NCBI GenBank assembly: GCA_903825895.1
Contig: CAIKCI010000013.1
Coordinates: 1 to 64,000 of the forward strand
Source of the DNA: an uncultured Actinomycetes bacterium
GTDB taxonomy: Bacteria; Actinomycetota; Acidimicrobiia; Acidimicrobiales; RAAP-2
Direction: 5' to 3'
DNA: 64,000 nucleotides
Positions 29,708 through 39,734 of this stretch are shown piece after piece. Positions within the stretch are counted from its first letter, which is position 1; every line of letters begins with the position of its first letter. The notes under the pieces are model-generated. The model saw only the letters and a list, made by a program, of their open reading frames with translations. It searched no databases and had not been told where the DNA came from. The translations under genes and the position numbers were made by a program.

Positions 29708-29741
29708 TGTCATGTCAAGAAACGATTTTAAGGAGAGAGAC

Positions 29742-29966
29742 CTGTCCAAGCCGAAAGAAGATGCCATCGTCCTCGAAGGAACCGTCGTTGAGCCATTGCC
29801 GAACGCAATGTTCAAAGTCGAACTAGAGAACGGGCACAAAGTTCTTGCCCACAGTTCGGGAAAAATGCGAATGCATCGTATTCGTATTCTGCCAGGAGAC
29901 AAAGTCCAAGTAGAGATCACTCCCTATGACTTAACTCGTGGTCGTATCACTTACCGCTACAAATAA
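29742..29966 (+). CDS. infA: Translation initiation factor IF-1
   Basis: IF-1 is a single OB-fold protein that blocks the 30S A site during initiation. Nearly the whole protein matches the family ([53 protein letters not shown]). The probable start is CTG at 29742: AAGGAG ends 6 nt before it, and translation from there gives 74 residues beginning (M)[12 protein letters not shown], the usual IF-1 length. The in-frame ATG at 29712 lacks a Shine-Dalgarno, lies against a hairpin and adds ten residues unlike IF-1. If CTG is not used, the gene is 29712-29966. Confidence 0.85.
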   Translation: MSKPKEDAIVLEGTVVEPLPNAMFKVELENGHKVLAHSSGKMRMHRIRILPGDKVQVEITPYDLTRGRITYRYK

Positions 29967-30007
29967 AGCAAGTTTCGGATTTAAAAGGTCTTTGAGGAGC
30001 AACTGAG

Positions 30008-30121
30008 ATGAAAGTACGACCGAGCGTCAAGCCCATGTGCGAGAAGTGCAAGGTCATTCGTCGGCACGGCAACGTGCAGGTGATTTGTGAAAACCCCCGG
30101 CACAAGCAGCGCCAGGGTTAA
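30008..30121 (+). CDS. rpmJ: 50S ribosomal protein L36
   Basis: A 37-residue protein, [20 protein letters not shown]..., ending KQRQG. The zinc site C11, C14, C27 and H32 is complete, so this is the zinc-binding type. GAGGAGCAACTGAG precedes the ATG. It lies between infA and rpsM as usual. Confidence 0.96.
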   Translation: MKVRPSVKPMCEKCKVIRRHGNVQVICENPRHKQRQG

Positions 30122-30142
30122 GAGAAGAGGTAGAGGATTTAG

Positions 30143-30520
30143 ATGGCTCGAATTGCTGGTGTCGACATTCCCCGTGAGAAGCGGGTTGAGGTCTCATTGA
30201 CCTATATCTTTGGTATTGGTCTCACGATCTCGAAGCGTGCCTTGGAAGCAACCAACGTGAACCCCGACACCCGCGTGCGTGATCTGACTGATGAAGAAGT
30301 CGCCGCCCTGCGAAGCTGGATCGATGAAGAAGTCACCGTTGAAGGAGACCTTCGCCGTGACGTAGCTCAAGACATTCGCCGAAAGATGGAAATTAACTGT
30401 TACCAAGGTGTGCGTCACCGCAAGGGACTTCCCGTCCATGGCCAGCGCACGCACACGAATGCTCGTACTCGTAAAGGTCCTAAGAAAACCGTGGCAGGGA
30501 AGAAGAAGGTCATCAAGTAA
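30143..30520 (+). CDS. rpsM: 30S ribosomal protein S13
   Basis: S13 bridges to the 50S and contacts P-site tRNA. It has 125 residues: [20 protein letters not shown] and the C-terminal [20 protein letters not shown]. It overlaps rpsK by 1 nt. Confidence 0.97.
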   Translation: MARIAGVDIPREKRVEVSLTYIFGIGLTISKRALEATNVNPDTRVRDLTDEEVAALRSWIDEEVTVEGDLRRDVAQDIRRKMEINCYQGVRHRKGLPVHGQRTHTNARTRKGPKKTVAGKKKVIK

Positions 30521-30915
30521 TGGCAAAACCCCAAGGAACCCGTCGGCCCCGCCGCAAGGAGCGCAAGAACATCGCCTATGGCGTTGCGCACATCAAGAGT
30601 TCGTTCAACAACACCATCGTGTCAATCGCTGACCCTGAGGGCAATGTCCTTTCCTGGGCCTCAGCTGGAAACGTTGGCTTCAAGGGATCAAGAAAGTCCA
30701 CGCCCTTCGCAGCGCAGCTCGCGGCAGAGCAAGCAGCCAAAAAGGCAATGGAGCATGGCGTACGTAAAGTCGATGTCTTGGTTCGAGGTCCTGGTTCAGG
30801 TCGTGAGACCGCTATTCGTTCAATCGCCGCTGCCGGCATCGAAGTTGTGGGAATCAAGGACGTGACTCCCATCCCGCACAACGGCTGTCGCCCGAAGAAG
30901 CGACGAAGGGTTTAG
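30520..30915 (+). CDS. rpsK: 30S ribosomal protein S11
   Basis: S11 is a platform protein. It has 131 residues: [40 protein letters not shown] and [18 protein letters not shown]. It follows rpsM directly in the alpha operon. Confidence 0.97.
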   Translation: MAKPQGTRRPRRKERKNIAYGVAHIKSSFNNTIVSIADPEGNVLSWASAGNVGFKGSRKSTPFAAQLAAEQAAKKAMEHGVRKVDVLVRGPGSGRETAIRSIAAAGIEVVGIKDVTPIPHNGCRPKKRRRV

Positions 30916-30923
30916 GTCGGATC

Positions 30924-31571
30924 ATGGCTCGTTATACCGGACCCGTTTGTCGACTCTGTCGTCGTGAGCGCACCAAGCTCTTCTTGAAGGGTGAGCGCTG
31001 CTACACCTTGAAGTGCCCAGTCTCTGATCAAGCCCAAGAGCGCACCATGCGTGCCTACCCACCAGGTGAGCATGGTCGTGATCGTATGCGTCAAGGTTCT
31101 GAGTACCTTTCTCAGCTCCGTGAAAAGCAGAAGGCTCGTCGTATTTATGGTCTCTTAGAGAAGCAATTCCGTAATCTCTACGAAGAAGCCAACCGTCGAC
31201 CCGGTATCACCGGTGAAACGCTCCTGCAGATGCTTGAGACCCGTCTCGACAACGTGGTTTACCGCGCCGCATGGGGAGCGAGCCGGTCGGCTTCCCGCCA
31301 GTTGGTTCGCCATGGCCACGTCTTGGTCAATGGCAAGCGAGTCACGATTCCTTCCTACCGTGTGCGTAAAGGTGAAGTCATCACTTTGAAGGCGCCGACC
31401 CGCGAGAACTTCCATGTTGTACGGAACCGAGACGTTCTCGACCGTCAGCTTGTTCCGTGGCTTGAATCCGGTGAAAACGGATTCCAAGTCACTGTGCTCT
31501 CTTTGCCAATCCGTGAACAAATCACGGAACCGGTAAACGAGCAATTAATCGTCGAACTTTATTCGAAATAG
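30924..31571 (+). CDS. rpsD: 30S ribosomal protein S4
   Basis: S4 nucleates 30S assembly and often represses the alpha operon. It has 215 residues. The N-terminus CRLC...CYTLKC has four cysteines, a zinc-binding S4. The S4 RNA-binding fold includes [20 protein letters not shown] and the following [11 protein letters not shown]. Confidence 0.97.
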   Translation: MARYTGPVCRLCRRERTKLFLKGERCYTLKCPVSDQAQERTMRAYPPGEHGRDRMRQGSEYLSQLREKQKARRIYGLLEKQFRNLYEEANRRPGITGETLLQMLETRLDNVVYRAAWGASRSASRQLVRHGHVLVNGKRVTIPSYRVRKGEVITLKAPTRENFHVVRNRDVLDRQLVPWLESGENGFQVTVLSLPIREQITEPVNEQLIVELYSK

Positions 31572-31616
31572 CAATAGCACCCCGAGCCAACTCACTAACG
31601 AGGAGCCAGAAAAAAT

Positions 31617-32555
31617 ATGCTCATCATCCAACGACCCACCGTCGAGTCAATCGACGAGGAACGACACAATCGCCAACGCTTCGCCGTTGGACCATTGGAC
31701 CCAGGTTTCGGACACACGCTGGGTAACTCCCTGCGTCGTACGCTCCTGTCGTCCATTCCAGGTGCCGCAGTTACCCAAGTCCGTTTCGACAACGCACTGC
31801 ACGAATTCACCACCATCGAAGGCGTCAAAGAAGATGTCACCGATATCATCTTGAACCTCAAGGACCTCTTGATCCGCGTGAGCGGCGATGAGTCCATTGT
31901 GCTCCGCCTTGAAAAGAAGGGTGCAGGGGACGCAACAGCCGCAGATTTTGTTGCGAACGCTGACGTTGAGATTCTTAACCCTTCGCTTCGCATCGCGACG
32001 GTGAACGCTGGCGCCACCTTGGCGATCGACGTGACCGTTGACCGTGGCCGTGGCTATGTCTCAGCTGCTCGAAACCAAAAGTCGAATGTCATCGGCGTGA
32101 TTCCGGTCGACTCGATCTTTTCGCCAGTCCGACGTGTGACCTATGCGGTCGAGCCAGTGCGTGTCGAGCAGTCAACAGACTTCGACCGCTTGATTCTGGA
32201 TATTGAGACTGATGGTTCGATCTCACCTCGTGAAGCACTGGCTTCTGCAGGTGCCACGTTGGGATCCCTGGTTGGGCTTGTTGCCACCCTGGACGAAGAA
32301 GCACAGGGCCTCGAGCTCGGTGACGTTGGCGCAGCGCTTGGAGCATCGAATGAACTTGATGCCCGTATCGAAGACCTTGGTCTTACCGAGCGAGCTCGTA
32401 ACTGCCTCAAGCGTGGTGGGATCAACTCCATCGGCGAACTGGTTGCTTGCAGCGAGAAAGATCTGCTGAGTATTACGAACTTCGGCCAAACCTCTCTGAA
32501 GGACGTGAATGACCGTCTTGACGAGCGCGGGTTGGCATTAGCGACGGAGGGCTGA
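31617..32555 (+). CDS. rpoA: DNA-directed RNA polymerase subunit alpha
   Basis: Forms the assembly platform of RNA polymerase. It has 312 residues. The N-terminal dimerisation domain includes [20 protein letters not shown]. The C-terminal domain has the two helix-hairpin-helix segments around [20 protein letters not shown] and [13 protein letters not shown]. It is followed after 1 bp by rplQ. Confidence 0.97.
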   Translation: MLIIQRPTVESIDEERHNRQRFAVGPLDPGFGHTLGNSLRRTLLSSIPGAAVTQVRFDNALHEFTTIEGVKEDVTDIILNLKDLLIRVSGDESIVLRLEKKGAGDATAADFVANADVEILNPSLRIATVNAGATLAIDVTVDRGRGYVSAARNQKSNVIGVIPVDSIFSPVRRVTYAVEPVRVEQSTDFDRLILDIETDGSISPREALASAGATLGSLVGLVATLDEEAQGLELGDVGAALGASNELDARIEDLGLTERARNCLKRGGINSIGELVACSEKDLLSITNFGQTSLKDVNDRLDERGLALATEG

Positions 32556-32556
32556 C

Positions 32557-32910
32557 ATGAGAGGTACTCCTAAACGAGGGCGACGCTTTGGCGGAAGCGC
32601 ATCACACCAGAAGGCAATGATGGGCAACTTAGTTGCGTCATTGATCGCCGCAGAATTTGTGGTGACGACGGAAGCAAAGGCGAAGGCTCTTCGTCCTGTG
32701 GCTGAGAAGTGCATCACCGCAGCGACCAAAGGTGGCGTCTCCAACCAACGACGCGTTGTTGCGTTGATCCGTGACAAAGACATGGCTCACAAACTTTTTG
32801 CTGACATTGGTCCTCGTTACGCAGACCGTCCAGGTGGCTACACCCGGATTTTGAAACTTGGACCTCGTCCAGGTGACAATGCGCCGATGGCGCGTCTCGA
32901 ACTGGTCTAA
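32557..32910 (+). CDS. rplQ: 50S ribosomal protein L17
   Basis: L17 lies at the tunnel exit. It has 117 residues: [21 protein letters not shown] and [16 protein letters not shown], ending [12 protein letters not shown]. The Phe-Gly-rich start is a common variant of the RKLGRTSSHR consensus in actinobacteria. Confidence 0.96.
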   Translation: MRGTPKRGRRFGGSASHQKAMMGNLVASLIAAEFVVTTEAKAKALRPVAEKCITAATKGGVSNQRRVVALIRDKDMAHKLFADIGPRYADRPGGYTRILKLGPRPGDNAPMARLELV

Positions 32911-32922
32911 GGAGTAGCCCTG

Positions 32923-33762
32923 ATGGGCGGAACTGCACGCTGGCGGCTGGATCTGAGTTATCGCGGAACGGCGTTCCACGGCTTCGCCAAACAGCCTGGG
33001 CAACGAACGGTGGCTGGTGATCTCGCTGACGCGCTTGAGAACAGTGCACGATGCGAAGCATCACCGCTGATCGTCTGTGCTGGGCGAACCGACACGGGCG
33101 TTCACGCTACGGCACAAGTGATCCACGTCGATCTTCCCGATCCTTTGCTTTCGACGAGAGGCGAGGACATCGCTCCCGAGAGCCTGCGTCATTCGCTGAA
33201 CCGGCAGATCGGTCCTGATATCTCGGTCACGCAAGCTCGGAAGGTGGGCATTGACTTTGATGCTCGCCACAACGCCACCTGGCGCAGGTATCGCTATTTG
33301 ATCCTTGAAAGCCCCGCTCCGCATCCTCTTTTGAGCGACCTTTCTTGGCACGTTTTAGACTCGCTGGACCTTCGGGCGATGCACCAAGCCGCCGGTTCGG
33401 TCATAGGGAATCACGATTTCCGCTGTTTTTGTCGCAAAGTTGCGGGCACGTCGTCGGCCGAACCCATTGTTCGCACGGTTACTGAAGCCCAAGTGAACGA
33501 GGTTCCTACCTCGGGAGTTCTAGAGATCCCCAACGGACGATTACTGGCCTTTGAGATCCAAGCGGGGGCGTTCTGTCACCAGATGGTTCGCTCGATTACT
33601 GCCCAACTCGTTGAAATTGGCCGGGGGGGCTCGAATGCTGCCGATCTCGTCGCCCTCCTGCGGAGCCATTCTCGAGAACATGCGGCTCAGCCAGCACCGC
33701 CCCAAGGCCTTTGCTTGATTGGGGTCGGTTATCCCGATGAGGGGCCCAGTTTGCCCTCGTGA
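32923..33762 (+). CDS. truA: tRNA pseudouridine synthase A
   Basis: Makes pseudouridine at positions 38-40 of the tRNA anticodon arm. It has 279 residues. The catalytic Asp lies in CAGRTDTGVHATAQV, and RRYRYLILESPAP and GAFCHQMVRSITAQLVEIG are typical. GGAGTAGCCCTG precedes the ATG. It follows rplQ as in many bacteria. Confidence 0.95.
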   Translation: MGGTARWRLDLSYRGTAFHGFAKQPGQRTVAGDLADALENSARCEASPLIVCAGRTDTGVHATAQVIHVDLPDPLLSTRGEDIAPESLRHSLNRQIGPDISVTQARKVGIDFDARHNATWRRYRYLILESPAPHPLLSDLSWHVLDSLDLRAMHQAAGSVIGNHDFRCFCRKVAGTSSAEPIVRTVTEAQVNEVPTSGVLEIPNGRLLAFEIQAGAFCHQMVRSITAQLVEIGRGGSNAADLVALLRSHSREHAAQPAPPQGLCLIGVGYPDEGPSLPS

Positions 33763-33779
33763 CCTGGGAGACCTAACAT
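33751..33779 (+). promoter_or_regulatory. rplM-rpsI promoter
   Basis: TTGCCC, a 17-bp spacer and TAACAT. It overlaps the end of truA and yields a leader of about 95 nt. Confidence 0.5.
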
Positions 33780-33792
33780 AGGACTCCCTAGT

Positions 33793-33810
33793 GAGGAAGG
33801 GAACTTCCTC
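33793..33810 (+). other. rplM leader hairpin
   Basis: Perfect hairpin GAGGAAG-ggaa-CTTCCTC close to the expected transcript 5' end. The rest of the leader to 33879 has no other strong stem. L13 leaders with autoregulation are known in other phyla. Whether this one is regulatory is unknown. Confidence 0.45.
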
Positions 33811-33879
33811 ATCCACAGGGACGAAGCCCAGAGGTACTCAGGCAGGGTTCCTGTTTCCAAAGAAAAAGAGAGAACTTTA

Positions 33880-34332
33880 GTGCGCACTTACTCCCCGAAA
33901 GCTAGCGAGATCAATCGGTCCTGGTACTTAATTGATGCCGACGGCATGGTCCTTGGTCGTTTGGCCACCGAAGCTGCACGACTCCTGCGTGGCAAGCACC
34001 GTCCATACTTTGCTCAGCACATGGACATGGGTGATCACGTTGTCGTAATCAACGCAGACAAAATCGTCATGACCTCGAACAAGGCTGATGACAAGTTGGC
34101 GTATCACCACTCTGGATACCCCGGTGGTCTGCGGTCGAAGAGTTACGCGAAGTTGATGGAAGAAGACTCAACCATTGTGGTGGAGCGTGCCATTCGCGGC
34201 ATGATCCCAAAGAATCGTTTGGGTCGCCAGCAGTTCACAAAGTTACAGGTGTACGCCGGTGCGGAACACCCACACCAAGCACAGAACCCTCAAGCCCACG
34301 ACGTCCCCGGCGCACGCCGGGCGAGCGCGTAA
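33880..34332 (+). CDS. rplM: 50S ribosomal protein L13
   Basis: An early 50S assembly protein of 150 residues: [41 protein letters not shown] and [22 protein letters not shown]. The start is GTG preceded by AAAAGAGAGAA. It pairs with rpsI 17 bp downstream. Confidence 0.96.
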   Translation: MRTYSPKASEINRSWYLIDADGMVLGRLATEAARLLRGKHRPYFAQHMDMGDHVVVINADKIVMTSNKADDKLAYHHSGYPGGLRSKSYAKLMEEDSTIVVERAIRGMIPKNRLGRQQFTKLQVYAGAEHPHQAQNPQAHDVPGARRASA

Positions 34333-34349
34333 TCAAGGAGAATAAGTAG

Positions 34350-34742
34350 ATGGCCATCCCTTTGACGCAGTCGACCGGTCGACGCAAACAAGCAGTTGCT
34401 CGAGTCCGCTTTCGTCCCGGTACTGGAAAGATCACAATCAACAAGCGTCCATTCGAGGCGTACTTCACTTCAGCGACGCACCGCATGCTGATCACTGAGC
34501 CACTGCGTATCGCCAAGGTCGATGAAAGCTATGACGTTGACGCCACAATGGATGGTGGAGGAACGTCAGGACAAGCCGGGGCGTTACGTCTCGGTATTGC
34601 TCGTTCACTTCTTGAACTGACGCCGGAAATCCGCGGCGAGCTGAAAAAGGCGGGCATGTTGACCCGTGACGCTCGTGAAAAAGAGTCCAAGAAGTACGGA
34701 CTCAAGAAGGCCCGTAAGGCGCCACAGTACTCAAAGCGATAA
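34350..34742 (+). CDS. rpsI: 30S ribosomal protein S9
   Basis: S9 reaches the P site with its C-terminal tail. It has 130 residues: [40 protein letters not shown] and the terminal RKAPQYSKR, whose last Lys-Arg contacts P-site tRNA. AAGGAGAATAAGTAG precedes the ATG. Confidence 0.97.
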   Translation: MAIPLTQSTGRRKQAVARVRFRPGTGKITINKRPFEAYFTSATHRMLITEPLRIAKVDESYDVDATMDGGGTSGQAGALRLGIARSLLELTPEIRGELKKAGMLTRDAREKESKKYGLKKARKAPQYSKR

Positions 34743-34746
34743 CCCA

Positions 34747-36081
34747 ATGGCTCAGCCCCGGTTTGGGACTGACGGGATTCGCGGGCGAGCTCCCGAAGAC
34801 CTCACGGTCGAGCTCGCAGTTGGCGTGGGGAGTGCTACCGCACAGGTACTCACTCCAGTCCAGGTTCTCATTGGCCGTGACACGCGCGCGTCAGGCCCAG
34901 CACTGGTCGACGGCCTGACCCAGGGCCTCACTTCTCAGGGTATCGACGTTGTCGATCTCGGCGTCATCCCTACTCCCGGCGTTGCCTATCTGAGCGCCTC
35001 GTTGGGATGTCCCGGTATCGTGGTCTCTGCGTCGCACAACCCAGCGAGTGACAATGGAATTAAGGTCCTTGGGGCGGGAGGAACAAAACTCTCTGTTCGC
35101 GAAGAACGAGCGATCGAAACAGCATTGGAAGCCACCCAGCCAGGGCCTCAAAGAACATCCAGCATCGGAGCCTTACGCCGAGACGATGCGTTGGTGACTC
35201 GGTATCTTGAGCACCTTGTAGGAACGATCGACGGCACGCTCGAAGGGATGACGGTTGCCCTTGATTGCGCTCATGGTGCAAGTGTCACGACGGCACGGAC
35301 TGTCTTCGAACAACTTGGCGCGAACGTCGTCGTCATGGGCGAAACACCGGATGGTGCGAACATTAACGATGGCGTGGGATCAACCCATCCAGAGGCGCTC
35401 GCTGACCTTGTTCGTGCGTCGAAGGCCGACATTGGTTTGGCCTTCGACGGTGATGCCGATCGGGTTGTGGCGGTTGATCACACCGGCGTCATTGTCGATG
35501 GCGACACCGTGCTTGCGCTGTTTGCCCACGATCTTCAACAACGGGGTCAGCTCCACGAGTCGACCGTGGTGGTCACCGTGATGAGCAACCTGGGCTTTCA
35601 CCGGGCAATGGCGAACGCCGACATTGCTGTACGAACCGTTGCCGTTGGCGACCGGAACGTTGTCGAAGCACTTGATGCCGGGGGGTTGTCCTTAGGTGGT
35701 GAACAGTCGGGGCATATTATTTTCCGTTCGCTGGCCACCACGGGTGACGGCGTACTTTCCGGCTTACTTCTGGCGGATCTTGTAAAACGCTCAGGCACCA
35801 CGCTGGCGGTACTTTCCGATGTGATGCTGCAACGTGTGCCTCAGTACTTGGAAGCGGTTCGCGTCCAACCAGGAAGCAATCTGGAAGGGGCGACCGAGCT
35901 GAATGATCGCATTGATGCCCTTCAACGTGATCTTGGAGACCGTGGGCGTATTTTGGTGCGAGCGTCAGGAACAGAGCCGGTCATACGGGTGATGGTTGAG
36001 GCTGATGATGACCAAGAGGCCCGTCAACTCACGAAAGAACTCGTCGATCTCGTGCAATTAACGATGGGAACACCTGCCTAA
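34747..36081 (+). CDS. glmM: Phosphoglucosamine mutase
   Basis: Converts glucosamine-6-P to glucosamine-1-P for UDP-GlcNAc and cell-wall synthesis. It has 444 residues. The catalytic phosphoserine loop is VVSASHNPASDNGIK, the metal loop AFDGDADRVVAVD and the C-terminal phosphate-binding RASGTEPVIRVMVEA. The ATG at 34747 gives MAQPRFGTDGIRG and is 4 bp after rpsI. An rpsI-glmM-glmS order is common in actinobacteria. Confidence 0.96.
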   Translation: MAQPRFGTDGIRGRAPEDLTVELAVGVGSATAQVLTPVQVLIGRDTRASGPALVDGLTQGLTSQGIDVVDLGVIPTPGVAYLSASLGCPGIVVSASHNPASDNGIKVLGAGGTKLSVREERAIETALEATQPGPQRTSSIGALRRDDALVTRYLEHLVGTIDGTLEGMTVALDCAHGASVTTARTVFEQLGANVVVMGETPDGANINDGVGSTHPEALADLVRASKADIGLAFDGDADRVVAVDHTGVIVDGDTVLALFAHDLQQRGQLHESTVVVTVMSNLGFHRAMANADIAVRTVAVGDRNVVEALDAGGLSLGGEQSGHIIFRSLATTGDGVLSGLLLADLVKRSGTTLAVLSDVMLQRVPQYLEAVRVQPGSNLEGATELNDRIDALQRDLGDRGRILVRASGTEPVIRVMVEADDDQEARQLTKELVDLVQLTMGTPA

Positions 36082-36106
36082 GGAGAAGGCTTGTATCCTT
36101 GAAGAC

Positions 36107-37948
36107 ATGTGCGGCATTATCGGCGTTACCGGTGCTGCCGACGCCCTCGACATTTTGCTCGATGGCCTCGAGCGGCTTGAGTATCGAGGCTACGACTCAG
36201 CGGGCATAGCCCTGATCGACAACCAGGAGATCTATCGAGTCCGAGTGGCTGACGGGACGCACTCCGTCGCCACCCTGCGCTCATCAACGGCCAATGCGCC
36301 GAGCGTTGCCTCGACCGGTATCGGCCATACGCGGTGGGCCACCCACGGAAAACCCAATGAAGGCAATGCCCATCCCCACGTTGACTGTGCGGGACACCTT
36401 GCGCTTATCCACAACGGCATTATTGAGAACTATCAAGAACTGGCAACCACCTTGGTCGGCCAAGGTCACACCATCATCTCGGCCACTGACACTGAAGTCT
36501 TGGCCCACCTTATTGAAGAGTGCCTCAAGAGTGCAGCGACACTTCCGGAGGCTGTCCGTGCTGCGCTCACGATGGTGCGCGGCGCATTCGCTATTGGCGT
36601 TATCGAGCTGAGCGATCCTGAGTTAATCGTGGCCGCGCGGAAGATCTCGCCACTCATTGTTGGGATCTCCGGGGACGCGAGTTTCCTTGCGTCTGATATT
36701 CCAGCACTGCTCGAGCGCACGCGAGATTTGATGGTCATCGAAGACGATCAAATTGTCGAATTGCGACCTGGTTCAATTGTCGTAAGTGACCTTGACGGCA
36801 AGGTCGTGACGCCGAAACCCCTCCATGTCATGTGGGACGTCGAAGCAGCGCAGAAAGACGGCTTCGATGATTTCATGACCAAAGAGATCAATGAGCAGCC
36901 ACGAGTCATTGCCGACACGCTCAGGGGGCGAATCACCGATCAAGGGGCAATTATCCTTGACCAATTGAACCTCTCTGACGATGTCCTCCGTTCAATCACC
37001 AACGTGACAATCGTGGCCTGCGGGTCGAGTTACCACTCGGGACTTGTGGCAAAACTTGCCATTGAGCGAGCGGCTCGGGTAGCGGTCGAGGTTGATATCG
37101 CCAGTGAGTATCGCTACCGAGACCCCGTGGTGTCAGCCACGACATTAGTGATCGGTATTTCACAATCAGGGGAGACGATTGACACGCTCCAAGCACTTCG
37201 TAAAGCGAAAGCACTTGGAGGCCATGTCGTGGTCGTCTCGAACGTCGTGGACTCATCGATGGCAAGAGAAGCTGATGGTGTGCTCTATACCCGTGCGGGT
37301 CCAGAAATCTCCGTTGCCTCAACAAAAGCGGTGGTCGCGCAGATGGTGGTCTTGGAATTATTTGCCCTGCACTTCGCCACGCTGCGCGGCACGATGACGC
37401 CCGACAATGTTGCCCAAGAAATCTCTGACCTCGTGGGCCTCGAAGATGCCGTTGCCACGACACTGGCCCGCGACCCAGCGGTCGCCGCAGTAGCGAAGGA
37501 ACTCATCGATGCACGAGATTTCTTCTTTCTTGGTCGCCACGCAGGCTTCCCGACTGCTCTCGAAGGTGCACTCAAGCTCAAGGAGATCTCCTACCTCCAC
37601 GCCGAGGGCTACGCCGGAGGCGAGTTAAAGCACGGTCCTCTTGCAGTGATTGAACCTGGCTGCATTGTGGTGGCGATCGCAACCGGAGGTGAGATGCGCG
37701 AGAAGATTCTCTCGAACGTTTCAGAAGTGAAAGCCCGAGGAGCGACCGTGGTGATGCTTGCCGAAGACGGCGACTCGAACGCGGCAAGTTTGGCGGACTA
37801 TCTCCTGTTGGTTCCCGCAACGAGCCCGATCGTTTCGCCAATAAAAGATATTGTTCCTCTCCAGCAACTGGCCTATCACTTGGCCGTTGCTCGAGGTCTT
37901 GATGTTGACCGGCCTCGCAACTTGGCCAAGACGGTGACGGTTGAGTGA
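36107..37948 (+). CDS. glmS: Glutamine-fructose-6-phosphate aminotransferase (isomerising)
   Basis: Makes glucosamine-6-P from fructose-6-P and glutamine. It has 613 residues. Cys2 (MCGIIGV) is the glutaminase nucleophile after Met removal, and HTRWATHGKPNEGNAHPH binds glutamine. Two SIS domains follow (CGSSYHSGL, ISQSGETIDTL), ending in DRPRNLAKTVTVE. No glmS ribozyme is seen in the 25-bp gap after glmM. TATCCT lies 8 nt before the ATG and could be a -10 for a nearly leaderless mRNA. Confidence 0.96.
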   Translation: MCGIIGVTGAADALDILLDGLERLEYRGYDSAGIALIDNQEIYRVRVADGTHSVATLRSSTANAPSVASTGIGHTRWATHGKPNEGNAHPHVDCAGHLALIHNGIIENYQELATTLVGQGHTIISATDTEVLAHLIEECLKSAATLPEAVRAALTMVRGAFAIGVIELSDPELIVAARKISPLIVGISGDASFLASDIPALLERTRDLMVIEDDQIVELRPGSIVVSDLDGKVVTPKPLHVMWDVEAAQKDGFDDFMTKEINEQPRVIADTLRGRITDQGAIILDQLNLSDDVLRSITNVTIVACGSSYHSGLVAKLAIERAARVAVEVDIASEYRYRDPVVSATTLVIGISQSGETIDTLQALRKAKALGGHVVVVSNVVDSSMAREADGVLYTRAGPEISVASTKAVVAQMVVLELFALHFATLRGTMTPDNVAQEISDLVGLEDAVATTLARDPAVAAVAKELIDARDFFFLGRHAGFPTALEGALKLKEISYLHAEGYAGGELKHGPLAVIEPGCIVVAIATGGEMREKILSNVSEVKARGATVVMLAEDGDSNAASLADYLLLVPATSPIVSPIKDIVPLQQLAYHLAVARGLDVDRPRNLAKTVTVE

Positions 37949-38376
37949 GTGATCACGGCATTCATCCCGGCGGGCTTGTCGTCGACACCGGTATCGATGT
38001 TGTTGCGATAGATCGTGTTGCTGCCCTCTTAGAACGCCGCCCCAATGTTCTCAGCCGACTTTTATTGGCAGGTGAGCAGGAACGCTTGAGGAGTGTAAAA
38101 AACCCTTCTGCTTTTGCAGCGTCCGTGGCGGCTCGATTGGCCGCAAAAGAAGCGGTCATGAAGGCACTTGGCGGGGGAATTTGGGATCTGGGATTCTTGA
38201 GTGTTGAAGTCGAAGGTGGCCGAGACATAGCCCCGTCGATTCGTCTCCATGGGAAGGCACAGCTACGAGCAGTGCAGCGGGAAATCGACATGGTGAAAAT
38301 CTCTCTGTCGCATGACGGTGGCATCGCCATTGCCTCAGCCACGGCACTCAGGTGGTGTCCATGCGCCCCGTCGTAA
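37945..38376 (+). CDS. acpS: Holo-[acyl-carrier-protein] synthase
   Basis: Transfers phosphopantetheine from CoA to acyl carrier protein. It has 143 residues. The metal/CoA-binding motifs are DTGIDVVAIDRV near the N-terminus and SVAARLAAKEAVMKALGGG. The C-terminus has VKISLSHDGGIAIASATAL. The GTG start overlaps the glmS stop as GTGA. Confidence 0.93.
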   Translation: MSDHGIHPGGLVVDTGIDVVAIDRVAALLERRPNVLSRLLLAGEQERLRSVKNPSAFAASVAARLAAKEAVMKALGGGIWDLGFLSVEVEGGRDIAPSIRLHGKAQLRAVQREIDMVKISLSHDGGIAIASATALRWCPCAPS

Positions 38377-39734
38377 GCGTCGAAGAGATGAAGGCCTTTG
38401 ACGCGAAGGCGCTCAAGGTCACGTCTCATGAGACCTTGGTGCGCCGAGCGGGAAGCGCTGTTGGCTATGCAGCGATTGTTTTTCTCGGTGGCGTGAGTGG
38501 GAAACGAATTACCGTGATCGCTGGTCCAGGATCGAACGGAGCCGATGGACGAATCGCCGCCTCATTGTTGCGGCGACGTGGGGCAAAGGTTCGGCTTCTT
38601 GATCCGACGGCCACGAGCGCCGAGATTCTGCCTGCAGATCTGGTTATCGATGCGGCCTACGGTACGGGATTGTCTCGATCCTTTCACGCAGCGTTCGTAC
38701 CCGATTCTGTTCCGGTCATTGCTGTCGACTTGCCCTCGGGACTCGACGGAGACAAGGGAAGCACACTGGGTACACCTCTTGAAGCCTCGATGACGGTCAC
38801 GATGGCGGCGATGAAATCGGGCCTCCTCTTAGGAGACGGCCCATCGCTCTGTGGCGAGATCACGGTCGCTGATATCGGAATTCCCACCGAGCCCCACACG
38901 ATGGAACTTATGGAGCAACGCGACCTTCATCTTTTGGCTCCGCGCGCACGCACCGATAACAAATGGAGTGCTGCGGTGACTGTCGTGGCGGGGTCTCCAG
39001 GTATGGAAGGAGCCGCCGCGCTTTGTTCGATGGGAGCGCTACGGGCTGGTTCGGGCATGGTGCGCTTGGTCACGCGCGCCACTGACACTGGGACGCCGTG
39101 GCCTGAAGACATTGTCCGACGAGAAGTAAACGGTGCCGAGTTCGTTGATGTTGTGCTGAGCGAATCGTCACGCGCCAAGGCGGTCGTTATCGGCCCTGGA
39201 CTTGGCCTCGATGAAAACACTCGCCAAGCAATTCGTGAGCTCATGCGCCGTCGCTCTTGCCCCATGGTGGTCGATGCCGATGCCATCACCGCGATTGGTT
39301 CGCAAGAGAATCTCAAAGAACTTGTCGGCGCAAGTAGTCACCCGCTCTTGATCACCCCCCACGATGGGGAACTCAAACGACTCCTGGGGAGAGATCTCGA
39401 CGCCGACCGCCTTGGCGAACTGCGAGAACTTGTTGCCTCGACCGGTGTGTGTGTGCTGTCAAAGGGCGCAACGACGGTGATCGTTGCTCCAGACGATCTT
39501 GATCCCATGGTCCGTTTTGTCACTGCCGGAACTCCGGCGCTGGCGACGGCGGGAACGGGAGATGTCCTCAGCGGCGTCATCGCAGCGTTCTGTGCTCGAG
39601 GTCTTTCGTTACCACTCGCTGCCGCCCTGGGGGCATTTGTCCACGGTTCTGCCGGTGCTTTAGGGAGCGGCACGATGGTGGCCACAGATCTTCCTAACCT
39701 GGTGGGAGAAGTCGTCAAGGAGGAGCAAGCGTGA
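38361..39734 (+). CDS. nnr: Bifunctional NAD(P)H-hydrate epimerase / dehydratase
   Basis: Repairs damaged NAD(P)H hydrates. The N-terminal epimerase domain (about 1-200) has GPGSNGADGRIAASLLRRRG and DAAYGTGLSR. The C-terminal ADP/ATP-dependent dehydratase domain (about 210-457) has LITPHDGELKRLLG and GTPALATAGTGDVLSGVIAA. The ATG at 38361, preceded by AGGTGG, overlaps acpS by 16 nt. Two in-frame GTGs just upstream are alternatives. The acpS-nnr-alr order is a conserved actinobacterial string. Confidence 0.94.
   Translation: MRPVVSVEEMKAFDAKALKVTSHETLVRRAGSAVGYAAIVFLGGVSGKRITVIAGPGSNGADGRIAASLLRRRGAKVRLLDPTATSAEILPADLVIDAAYGTGLSRSFHAAFVPDSVPVIAVDLPSGLDGDKGSTLGTPLEASMTVTMAAMKSGLLLGDGPSLCGEITVADIGIPTEPHTMELMEQRDLHLLAPRARTDNKWSAAVTVVAGSPGMEGAAALCSMGALRAGSGMVRLVTRATDTGTPWPEDIVRREVNGAEFVDVVLSESSRAKAVVIGPGLGLDENTRQAIRELMRRRSCPMVVDADAITAIGSQENLKELVGASSHPLLITPHDGELKRLLGRDLDADRLGELRELVASTGVCVLSKGATTVIVAPDDLDPMVRFVTAGTPALATAGTGDVLSGVIAAFCARGLSLPLAAALGAFVHGSAGALGSGTMVATDLPNLVGEVVKEEQA

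Noticed and set aside
36082-36106. glmS ribozyme before glmS
   Set aside because: The glmM-glmS gap is only 25 bp, too short for the ribozyme core.
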